A DNA stretch of 64,000 nt from positions 2,435,001 to 2,499,000 of the forward strand of contig NZ_CP087999.1 in NCBI RefSeq assembly GCF_021044625.1, read 5' to 3'. A program made the translations under genes and the position numbers. The stretch comes from Geomonas sp. RF6. Lineage in GTDB: Bacteria; Desulfobacterota; Desulfuromonadia; Geobacterales; Geobacteraceae. The notes under the pieces were generated by a model. That model was given only the letters and a program-made list of their open reading frames with translations, did not search any database and was not told the DNA's origin. Below, piece after piece: positions 1-7,702 of the stretch; position 1 is the first letter of the stretch, and each line of letters begins with the position of its first letter.

Positions 1-1
1 C

Positions 2-565
2 CGTAAGGCGAAAGGGGTAATCGTAGCCGCCTTCTGCGTCCTTGCCGTCGTGGCGGGTGTGCTGGTGTACAAGAAGTACGAGACGGCCACCGTCCCGCGC
101 GTGGAGGCGCCGGTGCAGCAGCCGCAGCACCCCCCTGCCGGGGCGCGCGTGGTCTCCCTCTTTTTCGGGGCGCCGGACGGCGAGGGGCTGGTGCGCGAAG
201 GGCGCGAGGTGGAGACCGAAGAGGGGATGGAGGATTACATCTCCTCGGTCCTCGAGGATCTCATCAACGGCCCCCTCGGGACGAACGCGCCGACCCTCCC
301 GGAGAACACCCGGGTCCTCGGGGTGCGTCTGAACGGCCCGGTCGCGGAGATAGACTTCAGCAAGGAGCTGCGGGATGGGCTTCCCTCCGGGAGCTCCGCC
401 GAGGTCGCCGCGGTGTACTCGGTGGTCGATACGGTCACCGCCAACTTCCCGCAGATAAAGGTGGTGCAGTTTCTCATCGAGGGTGAGAAGGCAGAGAGCC
501 TGAAGGGGCACCTCGATCTCAGAAATCCTATCGCGCCAGACTATTCGCTGGAGCGGAAGTCGTAG
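2..565 (+). CDS. GerMN-domain membrane-anchored protein (5' end outside window)
   Basis: The reading frame is open from the left edge, so the true start lies upstream and only the last ~187 residues are seen. A hydrophobic stretch encoded at about 17-75 (VIVAAFCVLAVVAGVLVY) looks like an N-terminal membrane anchor followed by a periplasmic part. The rest has the GerMN pattern: a valine-rich strand with VVSLFF, a charged turn, 'LEDLINGPLGTNAPTLPENT', then 'VRLNGPVAEIDFSKEL' and a C-terminal 'VVQFLIEGEKAESLKG'. GerMN domains occur in spore-germination GerM and in many non-sporulating bacteria in cell-envelope proteins; the molecular role is not defined. In related genomes such genes often lie near cell-wall amidase genes, which would be upstream of this window (not visible). 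The stop TAG is 53 nt before metH. Confidence 0.8.
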   Translation, partial: RKAKGVIVAAFCVLAVVAGVLVYKKYETATVPRVEAPVQQPQHPPAGARVVSLFFGAPDGEGLVREGREVETEEGMEDYISSVLEDLINGPLGTNAPTLPENTRVLGVRLNGPVAEIDFSKELRDGLPSGSSAEVAAVYSVVDTVTANFPQIKVVQFLIEGEKAESLKGHLDLRNPIAPDYSLERKS

Positions 566-617
566 AGCTTTCCCTCGTCCGGCCGAAGTGAGGCCTGATT
601 TTTCCAAAGGAGTTGCC

Positions 618-3053
618 ATGAAATTGCCGTTTTTACAGGCTGTACGGGAGCGGGTGCTTGTCCTTGACGGGGCGATGGGGACGATGCTGCAGGAGCGCGG
701 CCTGAAGCCCGGGCAGTCCCCGGAGGAGCTGAACCTGGTGGCGCCGGAGATCGTGGCCGGTGTGCATGCCGCCTACATCGACGCCGGAGCGGACATCATA
801 GTTACCAACAGCTTCGGCGGCAGCCGCTCAAAGCTGGAGCATTACGGCCTTGCCGACCGCGTCGCCGAGGTGAACGCCCGCTCGGTGGAGATCGCGCGCC
901 AGGTCGCGGGGGAGAAGGCGTACGTCGCCGGCTCCATCGGCCCCACCGGGCGCTTCGTGGAGCCGGTCGGCGACATGACCTTCGACGAGGCCGCTGATAT
1001 CTTCCGGGAGCAGGCGGCAGCCCTCATCGGGGCCGGTGCGGATCTCATCACCCTGGAAACCTTCCTGGACATAAAGGAGATCCGCGCGGCGATCGTGGCA
1101 ATCCGCGAGATCTCCGCGGACATTCCTGTCATGGCCATGCTGACCTTCGAGGAGAAGGGAAGAAGCGTGCTCGGCTCCCCCCCGGAGGCGGCGGCGATCA
1201 CCCTGGAGGCGGTGGGCGCGAGCATCGTCGGCTCCAACTGCGGCCTCGGGGTGGACGGGATCTACGATATTCTGGCGAAGATGCGCGGCGTCACGCGGCT
1301 GCCGCTGATCTGCCAGGCGAACGCCGGGCTCCCGGTCCTGAAGGAAGGGCGCACCATCTTCCCCGCTTCCCCCGAGGACATGACCGCCTACCACGACCGT
1401 CTCCTGGAGCTCGGGGTGCGCGTCATCGGCGGTTGCTGCGGCACGACGCCGGCGCACATAAAGGCGATAAAGGATGCGCTTCACGGGCGCCAGAAGGAGT
1501 TCGTCCCCCCAGCGGAAAGCGGGACGACCTGGCTCTCCAGCCGCGGCTCCTGGGCCGCGGTCGGCGGCGGAGCCCCGGTCGCCCTCATCGGCGAGAGGAT
1601 AAACCCCACCGGGAAGAAACTCTATTCGCAGGAGCTGCGCGAGGGGAAGGTCTCCTACATCCGCCGCGAGGCGCTGGAGCAGACGGCGCTCGGCGCCACC
1701 CTTCTGGACGTCAATGTGGGGACCCCCGGCATCGACGAGGGGGCGGCGATGGAACGCGCCGTCTTCTGCGTGACCGGCGCCGTCCAGACCCCGATCGTCC
1801 TCGACTCCTCCTCGCCGGAGGCGCTGGAGCGGGGGCTGAAGGCGGCCGACGGGAAGGTGCTCATCAACTCGGTGAACGGGGAGGAGAAGAGCCTCGCCGC
1901 CGTTTTGCCGCTGGCGAAGAAGTACGGGGCAGCGCTCGTGTGCCTCACCCTCGACGAGGGGGGGATCCCCGCGGACGCCGACGGGCGTGCACGGGTGGCG
2001 GCAAAGATCGCCGAGCGCGCCGAGGCGGCGGGAGTGAAGAGGTCGGACCTCGTGGTCGACTGCCTCACCCTTACCGTCAGCGCGGAGCCAAAGGGTGCGG
2101 TGGAGACTCTCGGCGCCATCAGGAAGGTGAAGGAAGAGCTTCGCCTCAATACGGTGCTCGGTGTCAGCAACATCTCCTTCGGCCTCCCCTGCCGCCCCCT
2201 GATCTCCAGCTCCTTCTTCTCCATGGCCATGTACGCCGGTCTCGATTCCGCCATCGTGAACCCGAAGGAAGAGGCGATGCTTGCCGCCTGGCGCAGCGCC
2301 ATGGTCCTTTTGAACCGCGACCCGAACGCCGGCGCCTATATCGCGGCGTACCGCGGGGCGACCGTAGGCTCCCTGGCGAGCTCCGCCGCACCGGCAGCAC
2401 CCGCCGCCTCCTTTGTCCCTCCCGAGGGGATCAGGGGGAAACTCGCGGTGGCGGTGGTGCAGGGGGAGCTCGAGGGGATCGTGGGGCTCGTTGAAGAGGC
2501 GCTCGCAGAGGGGCTCACCCCGATGCAGCTCTCCTCCGAGGCGCTGCTGCCGGGGCTCGAGGAGGTGGGGCGCCGCTTCGCGAGCTGCGAATACTTCCTG
2601 CCGCAGGTCATGCTCTCCGCCGACACCATGAAGGCCGCGTTCGCCCGCCTGAAGGAAGAGCTGAAGGGTGGCGCGGTGGAGAGCGCGGGTCGTATCCTCA
2701 TGGCGACGGTGGAAGGGGACATCCACGACATCGGGAAAAACATCGTGGTGACCCTCCTGGAAAACCACGGCTTCGAGGTCATCGACCTCGGCAAGAACGT
2801 CCCGGCGCAGCGCATCCTCGAGGAGGCGCTCGCCCACAAGGTCGACGCCGTGGGGCTTTCCGCCCTCATGACCACCACCATGGCCCAGATGGAGCGGGTG
2901 GTGGCCCTTCTGAAGGAGGAGGGGGTACGCACTTTCACCATGGTGGGGGGCGCGGTGGTCACCCAGGCGTACGCCGACGAGATCGGCGCCGACCTCTACG
3001 CGAAGGATGCCATGGAGGCGGTCGCGAAGGTGAAGAAACTGCTGGCAAAATAG
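618..3053 (+). CDS. metH: Cobalamin-dependent methionine synthase, short form without reactivation domain
   Basis: 811 residues from the ATG at 618, which has AAAGGAG 5-6 nt upstream; an in-frame start at 588 has no ribosome site. It transfers a methyl group from methyltetrahydrofolate to homocysteine through cobalamin. Domains in order: homocysteine S-methyltransferase (about 1-290) with the zinc cysteines in 'GSNCGLG' and 'GGCCGTTPAHI'; pterin-binding domain (about 325-590, 'IGERINPTGKK', 'DVNVGTPGIDEG'); B12 cap and B12-binding domain (about 605-811) with the cobalamin-ligand motif DIHDIGKN near residue 700. E. coli MetH has about 1227 residues; the missing C-terminal third is the AdoMet-dependent reactivation domain. 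Reactivation must then use a separate protein or another reductant. No B12 riboswitch fits in the 52-nt upstream gap. Confidence 0.95.
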   Translation: MKLPFLQAVRERVLVLDGAMGTMLQERGLKPGQSPEELNLVAPEIVAGVHAAYIDAGADIIVTNSFGGSRSKLEHYGLADRVAEVNARSVEIARQVAGEKAYVAGSIGPTGRFVEPVGDMTFDEAADIFREQAAALIGAGADLITLETFLDIKEIRAAIVAIREISADIPVMAMLTFEEKGRSVLGSPPEAAAITLEAVGASIVGSNCGLGVDGIYDILAKMRGVTRLPLICQANAGLPVLKEGRTIFPASPEDMTAYHDRLLELGVRVIGGCCGTTPAHIKAIKDALHGRQKEFVPPAESGTTWLSSRGSWAAVGGGAPVALIGERINPTGKKLYSQELREGKVSYIRREALEQTALGATLLDVNVGTPGIDEGAAMERAVFCVTGAVQTPIVLDSSSPEALERGLKAADGKVLINSVNGEEKSLAAVLPLAKKYGAALVCLTLDEGGIPADADGRARVAAKIAERAEAAGVKRSDLVVDCLTLTVSAEPKGAVETLGAIRKVKEELRLNTVLGVSNISFGLPCRPLISSSFFSMAMYAGLDSAIVNPKEEAMLAAWRSAMVLLNRDPNAGAYIAAYRGATVGSLASSAAPAAPAASFVPPEGIRGKLAVAVVQGELEGIVGLVEEALAEGLTPMQLSSEALLPGLEEVGRRFASCEYFLPQVMLSADTMKAAFARLKEELKGGAVESAGRILMATVEGDIHDIGKNIVVTLLENHGFEVIDLGKNVPAQRILEEALAHKVDAVGLSALMTTTMAQMERVVALLKEEGVRTFTMVGGAVVTQAYADEIGADLYAKDAMEAVAKVKKLLAK

Positions 3054-3171
3054 ACCCTTTGGTCCCTTCCGGAAATTGGCGTCGGGGGCAAAATGCGCTT
3101 GCAACGGCTCGTCCGCTGTGCTAGTTTTGCTCCCGGTCCGCCATTTGGCGTAAGAGGTACGGAAATACACC

Positions 3172-3531
3172 ATGGTCCTCGGATTCAACCACAACATCAG
3201 GTACAAAGGGGAGGTCTTCCACGTCCAGACGGAGGACAGCGGCATCGCCAACCCCCACATCATCACACTCCTCTACCGCGGCGGCACCATCCTCGCCTCG
3301 AAGAAGACCTCCTACGCCGACATCGTGAAGGCGGACCAGCTGGAGCAGGTGGTGGAAGCCATCATGAAGGACCAGCACAAGGAGATGATGAGGCGGCTGA
3401 AGGGTGGCGAATTCGATGACCGCGCCTTTCCGGGTGCACCCCGCCCCGTTGTCGAGGCACCGAAGCCCGCCCCAGGCCGCACGCTGGACGAGGTCATCCT
3501 CGACTATCTGATAACCGGCGAAGACAGATAG
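3172..3531 (+). CDS. Conserved small protein of unknown function
   Basis: 119 residues starting at the ATG at 3172 (MVLGFNHNIRYKGEVFHVQTEDSG). The first ~85 residues look like a compact folded domain with alternating strands ('GEVFHVQTED', 'HIITLLYRGGTIL') and a long helix ('LEQVVEAIMKDQHKEMMRRL'); the C-terminal part is proline-rich and ends with a short acidic helix (LDEVILDYLITGEDR). I recognise the type as a small conserved protein of Geobacter-like and Myxococcus-like genomes but no function is established. No signal peptide or membrane segment. A weak sigma70-like promoter may lie at 3099-3127 (TTGCAA, 17 nt, TAGTTT). It sits alone between metH and the transketolase pair. Confidence 0.75.
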   Translation: MVLGFNHNIRYKGEVFHVQTEDSGIANPHIITLLYRGGTILASKKTSYADIVKADQLEQVVEAIMKDQHKEMMRRLKGGEFDDRAFPGAPRPVVEAPKPAPGRTLDEVILDYLITGEDR

Positions 3532-3621
3532 CGCACAAGTCGCGCCCCATCCAAGAGATCCGCCCCTCCCTTCACAGCCGAGGGGGAAGAAGCATTCAAT
3601 AACGCCGAAAGGAAACGTTAC

Positions 3622-4479
3622 GTGAAAGAGAAGATTTCCCAGCTGGAAGAGAAGGCGAGGCGCCTGCGCGTTGCCATCGTAAAGACCCTGCACAAGTCGC
3701 AGTCCGGGCACACCGGAGGGTCCCTCTCCGCGATCGACATGATCTGCGCCCTGTACTTCCACAAGATGCGCCACAACCCGGAGGAGCCGGCATGGGAGGG
3801 TCGCGACCGCTTCGTGCTCAGCAAGGGGCACGCAGCCCCCGCCCTCTACGTGGCGCTCGCCGAAGCCGGGTACTTCCCGACGGAGGACCTGATGATGCTG
3901 CGCCGCCTCGGCAGCCACCTGCAGGGGCACCCGGACAGCAAGGGTACCCCGGGGGTGGACGTCTGCACCGGCTCGCTCGGGCAGGGGCTCTCCATGGCAA
4001 ACGGCATGGCGCTCGGCTTCAAGCTGGACGGGAAGGAAAACCGCGTCTACGCCCTGCTCGGGGACGGCGAGCTGCAGGAAGGTCAGATCTGGGAGGCGGC
4101 GATGGCCGCCGGTCACTACAAGACCGACAACCTCTGCGCCCTGGTGGACTCCAACGGGCTGCAGATCGACGGCGACGTCTCCCGCGTCATGAACGTCTCC
4201 AGCATCTCCGACAAGTTCCGCGCCTTCGGCTGGAACGTGATCGAGATCGACGGCCACTGCCTGCACGGCATCTGCACCGCCCTTGACGCGGCGGAGCGCC
4301 ACAAGGGGGCGCCGACCGCCATCGTGGCGACGACGGTCAAAGGGAAAGGGGTCTCCATCTTCGAGAACAAGGCCTCCTACCACGGGGTTACCCCCAACGA
4401 CCAGGAACTGCCCGTGGCGCTCAGGTGCCTCGGTTGCGACTGTGAAGAGCTTGAGAACCAGGAAAGGATAGGTGCATGA
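3622..4479 (+). CDS. Transketolase, N-terminal (thiamine diphosphate/PP) subunit
   Basis: 285 residues from a GTG at 3622 with GAAAGGAAA upstream. It is the N-terminal half of a split transketolase: 'SGHTGGSLSAIDMICALYFHKM', 'DRFVLSKGHAAPALY', the thiamine-diphosphate/metal motif GDGELQEGQIWEAAMAAGHY...DSNGLQ, and 'TVKGKGVSIFEN'. Transketolase moves two-carbon ketol units between sugar phosphates in the non-oxidative pentose phosphate pathway. Most bacteria use one ~660-residue chain; the split form is typical of archaea, some Firmicutes and Geobacter-type bacteria. The stop codon overlaps the start of the C-terminal subunit gene in an ATGA, so the two are translated in a coupled 1:1 manner. 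Confidence 0.93.
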   Translation: MKEKISQLEEKARRLRVAIVKTLHKSQSGHTGGSLSAIDMICALYFHKMRHNPEEPAWEGRDRFVLSKGHAAPALYVALAEAGYFPTEDLMMLRRLGSHLQGHPDSKGTPGVDVCTGSLGQGLSMANGMALGFKLDGKENRVYALLGDGELQEGQIWEAAMAAGHYKTDNLCALVDSNGLQIDGDVSRVMNVSSISDKFRAFGWNVIEIDGHCLHGICTALDAAERHKGAPTAIVATTVKGKGVSIFENKASYHGVTPNDQELPVALRCLGCDCEELENQERIGA

Positions 4480-5408
4480 TAGCAACAAGGGACGCTTACG
4501 GGGAAACGCTGGCCGAACTCGGCGCTGAGAACGAGAACATAGTCGCGCTGGATGCCGACCTCTCCGGCTCCACGAAGACCGGGGTCTTCGGGAAGAAGTT
4601 TCCGGAGCGCTTTTTCAACATGGGTATCGCCGAGGCGAACATGGTGGGGACCGCCGCAGGTCTCGCAGCGGTCGGGAAGATCCCCTTCCTCTCCACCTTC
4701 GCGATCTTCGCAGCCGGGCGCGCCTGGGAGCAGATCCGCCAGTCCGTTGCCTACCCGAAGGCGAACGTGAAGATCGTGGCCACCCACGGCGGCGTCACCG
4801 TCGGTGAGGACGGCGGCTCGCACCAGTCGGTGGAGGACATCGCCATCATGCGCGCCATCCCCAACATGACCGTCATCGTCCCCGCCGACGGGGAGGAGAC
4901 GAAGGGCGCCATCCGCGCCGCCGCCGCCCACAAGGGGCCTGTGTACGTGCGCCTCGGCCGCAATAAGGTGCCGAACGTATTCCCGAAGGGGCACACCTTC
5001 GAGATCGGCAAAGGGTGCGAGGTCGTGGCCGGAACCGACCTTACCTTCGTCACCACCGGGCTCATGACCGGCGTGGCGGTCGCGGCGGCCGAGAAGCTGA
5101 AGGCCGAAGGGATCTCCGCCCGCGTCGTGCACCTCGGCACCGTAAAGCCGCTGGACAAGGAGATCGTCATCAAGGCCGCCAAGGAGACGGGGGTCATCGT
5201 GACCGCAGAGGAGCACTCGGTTGTCGGGGGGCTGGGCGGCGCCGTGGCGGAGCTCCTCGGCGAGGAGTGCCCGACGCTCATGAAGCGGGTCGGGGTCTAC
5301 GACAGGTTCGGCACCTCCGGGAAGTCCGAGGAGCTCCTCAAGTACTTCGGGCTCACCGCCGAAAACCTGGTGGAAGAAGCAAAGGAGATCTTCGCGAGGA
5401 AGAAATGA
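4476..5408 (+). CDS. Transketolase, C-terminal (pyrimidine-binding) subunit
   Basis: 310 residues, start ATG at 4476 overlapping the previous stop (ATGA). It carries the pyrimidine-binding and C-terminal domains: 'ALDADLSGSTKTGVFGKKFP', 'RFFNMGIAEANMVGTAAGLA' (with the conserved glutamate that activates thiamine diphosphate), 'FLSTFAIFAAGRAWEQIRQSVAY', 'THGGVTVGEDGGSHQ', and the C-terminal Rossmann-like 'GTVKPLDKEIVIKAAKETGVIVTAEEHSV'. It forms the active enzyme with the product of the preceding gene. Its own stop overlaps the start of the next gene, so three genes form one coupled unit. Confidence 0.93.
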   Translation: MIATRDAYGETLAELGAENENIVALDADLSGSTKTGVFGKKFPERFFNMGIAEANMVGTAAGLAAVGKIPFLSTFAIFAAGRAWEQIRQSVAYPKANVKIVATHGGVTVGEDGGSHQSVEDIAIMRAIPNMTVIVPADGEETKGAIRAAAAHKGPVYVRLGRNKVPNVFPKGHTFEIGKGCEVVAGTDLTFVTTGLMTGVAVAAAEKLKAEGISARVVHLGTVKPLDKEIVIKAAKETGVIVTAEEHSVVGGLGGAVAELLGEECPTLMKRVGVYDRFGTSGKSEELLKYFGLTAENLVEEAKEIFARKK

Positions 5409-6061
5409 CTCGAACGGTGCTAGGGGAGCGGGGTTTCACCTACATCGGCGCCATGGTCGCCGTCATCCTCATGGGGATCGCCCTGGGGGTTGCCGGCACC
5501 TATTGGTCGACGAGGATGCAGCGGGACCGGGAGACGGAGCTCATCTTTCGCGGCATCCAGTACCGGGACGCCATCAGGGGTTGGTACGGGTACGTCTGGG
5601 ACGACAAGAGCAAGAGCTTCAAGAACGATCCCGCCGCCCGTACCCGCCTCGGCCTTCCGGCGGAGGCCCCCCCTCTCACCGATCTCGAGCAGCTTGTGAA
5701 GGATCCGAACAGCAGCGGGAAGGTGCGCTGGCTGAGACGCCTGTACCCCGACCCGGTCCTCTCCTTTCAGACGGGGAAGCCGGAAAAGTGGGACGTGGTG
5801 AAGGACGCTAACCAGCGTATCATCGGGGTAAAGAGCAGGAGCGAGGCAAGGCCCCTGAAGCAGGGGACCTTCCCGGACGACCCGATATCGGGGCTTGAGC
5901 CGGCTGACTTCGAGGGAAAAGAGAAGTACAGCGACTGGCAGTTCATCTACAACCGCGTTCCGAAGCTCCAGGGGAGCGGGAAGCAGAGCGGGGAGGGGGT
6001 CACACCCACTCCCGGCGGCGGCTCCTCCACCGGGTGGAAAGGCTTCTCCCACCCGGAGTAA
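5405..6061 (+). CDS. Type II secretion pseudopilin-like protein
   Basis: 218 residues from the ATG at 5405, which overlaps the transketolase stop (ATGA). The N-terminus has a prepilin-type signal: a short basic leader, then G-FTYIGAMVAVILMGIALGVAG, a hydrophobic helix of the class cleaved by prepilin peptidase. Position +5 of the mature protein is glycine and not the usual glutamate, as is seen in some minor pseudopilins. The rest is soluble ('RDAIRGWYGYVWDDKSKSFKND', 'PVLSFQTGKPEKWDVV', 'SDWQFIYNRVP') and ends in a flexible Pro/Gly/Ser tail. Similar proteins are annotated as type II secretion proteins in Geobacter. Translational coupling to transketolase is odd and may only reflect gene packing. 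No other secretion gene is adjacent; a GspE-like ATPase lies 39 kb away. Confidence 0.75.
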   Translation: MTRTVLGERGFTYIGAMVAVILMGIALGVAGTYWSTRMQRDRETELIFRGIQYRDAIRGWYGYVWDDKSKSFKNDPAARTRLGLPAEAPPLTDLEQLVKDPNSSGKVRWLRRLYPDPVLSFQTGKPEKWDVVKDANQRIIGVKSRSEARPLKQGTFPDDPISGLEPADFEGKEKYSDWQFIYNRVPKLQGSGKQSGEGVTPTPGGGSSTGWKGFSHPE

Positions 6062-6116
6062 ATTGGACAACCCTTTTTTGTGCAGTTAATGCAGTTGAAG
6101 TATTGGAGGTCCCCTG

Positions 6117-7655
6117 ATTTTCAAGAGCGTGACCACACGAGTGATCGTCTTGTCGATCTGCCTGCTGGTATTCGGCATCGGGACCTTCGCCTTTCTCACC
6201 CTGCGACGTGAGCAGATGCAGCTCATCAATTCGGCCCGCGAGAGTACTTCCCTCCTGCTGAATACCATCGAGCGCAGCACCTACAACTCCATGCGCATCG
6301 GGAACACCGAGGACGTGCAGGTTATCCTCGAGATGGTGGGGCAAAGCGACAAGCTTGTCGGGGTGCGCATCTTCCACCCCCACGGCGTGGTGCTTAAGTC
6401 CTCCCTCCCCGGCGAGGTGGGGAAGCCGGTCGACGAGCGCGACTACAACCTCTTCCTGCACAACAAGAAGGAAGGGGTCTTCACCCTCGACGGCTACGGC
6501 GAGGTGCTGGGGATGGTGAAGCCGATCTACAACGACCGGCAGTGCAACACCTGTCACGGCGAGAAGAGCCGCATCATCGGCATCCTCAACGTGAACTATT
6601 CCCTCGTGGAGACGCGCCGGCGCATCGTGGAGCTCACCAAGCTCTTCGTACTCTCCACCGTCGCGATCATCGGATTCCTGTCGCTCGCGATCTCCCTCGT
6701 CATGCTGAAGTTCGTGAAGAAGCCGCTTCGCCTCATGAGCGCCAACATGGCGAAGGTCGAGGCGGGGGACCTCTCCGTGCGCGTGTCGTACGACCGGCAG
6801 GACGAGATAGGAAAGCTCCTCGGTTCCTTCAACTCCATGGTGGGGCGGCTGGACCGGGCGAAGAAAGAGCTGGAGACCTTCCATTTCCAGCAGATGGAGC
6901 GGGCGGACCGGCTTGCCTCCGTCGGCGAGATGGCGGCCGGCATCGCCCACGAGATCAAGAACCCCCTCACCGGAATCGCCGCGGCCATCACCGTGATGAA
7001 GGACGACTTCGAGCCGACCGACCCGCGCTTTTCCATCATCTCCGAGGTGCTGGAGCAGATCTCCCGGCTGGACAAGACGGTGAACGACCTCCTCTTCTTC
7101 GGGAAGCCCACCGCCTCGGAACCGGCCTGCACCGACATCAACGCGACGCTAAGAAAGATTCTCATCTTTGCCGGGCAGCACCGCGGCGGCAAAAACATAG
7201 AGAAGGTCCTGCACCTCGAGGAGAACCTCCCCCCTGTGTACGTCGACGCGAAGCAGATCCAGCAGGTATTCCTGAATCTCTTCCTGAACGCCGTGCAGGC
7301 GATGCAGCAGGGGGGGACCCTCACGGTGGAGAGCAGCATTGTTAAGGAAGCCGCGGGGGACATGGTGCGGATCCGCGTCGCGGACACCGGGCAGGGGATT
7401 CCGCCGCAGATCCTGGAGAAGATTTTTGTCCCCTTCTTCACCACGAAGGCGCAGGGGACAGGTCTTGGCCTTCCGATCAGCCACCGGCTGATCGAGCAAA
7501 ACGGCGGCCGCCTCTCCGTACAGAGCGAGGACGGGAAGGGGACGACCTTTACCGTCGATCTCCCCGCCTGCTACCCCGGCGGCGAGGCAGGACCGTGGGG
7601 TGTCGCGGCAAGCGGCGCCACCGCCAGCGCCACCGTCCACACATGCGCCGTTTGA
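6117..7655 (+). CDS. Membrane sensor histidine kinase with periplasmic CxxCH haem-binding domain
   Basis: About 512 residues. Order: TM1 (about 8-30), periplasmic sensor domain (about 31-180) with the c-type haem motif CNTCH near residue 143, TM2 (about 180-200), HAMP (about 200-255), dimerisation/phosphoacceptor helix with 'AAGIAHEIKNPLTG' (His near 277), and a HATPase with DTGQGIPP, 'GTGLGLPIS'. The first GTG (6129) is 19 nt from the perfect GGAGGT at 6105-6110; ATT at 6117 is 7 nt from it and CTG at 6114 only 4 nt, so I place the start at ATT, giving a protein starting (M)FKSVTTRV. The covalent haem suggests redox or ligand sensing outside the membrane. The next gene is an NtrC-type regulator 47 nt downstream, the likely partner. 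Confidence 0.88.
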   Translation: MFKSVTTRVIVLSICLLVFGIGTFAFLTLRREQMQLINSARESTSLLLNTIERSTYNSMRIGNTEDVQVILEMVGQSDKLVGVRIFHPHGVVLKSSLPGEVGKPVDERDYNLFLHNKKEGVFTLDGYGEVLGMVKPIYNDRQCNTCHGEKSRIIGILNVNYSLVETRRRIVELTKLFVLSTVAIIGFLSLAISLVMLKFVKKPLRLMSANMAKVEAGDLSVRVSYDRQDEIGKLLGSFNSMVGRLDRAKKELETFHFQQMERADRLASVGEMAAGIAHEIKNPLTGIAAAITVMKDDFEPTDPRFSIISEVLEQISRLDKTVNDLLFFGKPTASEPACTDINATLRKILIFAGQHRGGKNIEKVLHLEENLPPVYVDAKQIQQVFLNLFLNAVQAMQQGGTLTVESSIVKEAAGDMVRIRVADTGQGIPPQILEKIFVPFFTTKAQGTGLGLPISHRLIEQNGGRLSVQSEDGKGTTFTVDLPACYPGGEAGPWGVAASGATASATVHTCAV

Positions 7656-7702
7656 AACGCCGGCAGCAGTAACGTAAGAGCTATTTCCTCCAAGGAGCAG
7701 TC

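Noticed and set aside
828-3266. 812-codon frame on the minus strand over metH
   Set aside because: Shadow of the high-GC metH gene; His/Arg/Leu-rich, no domain, no ribosome site.
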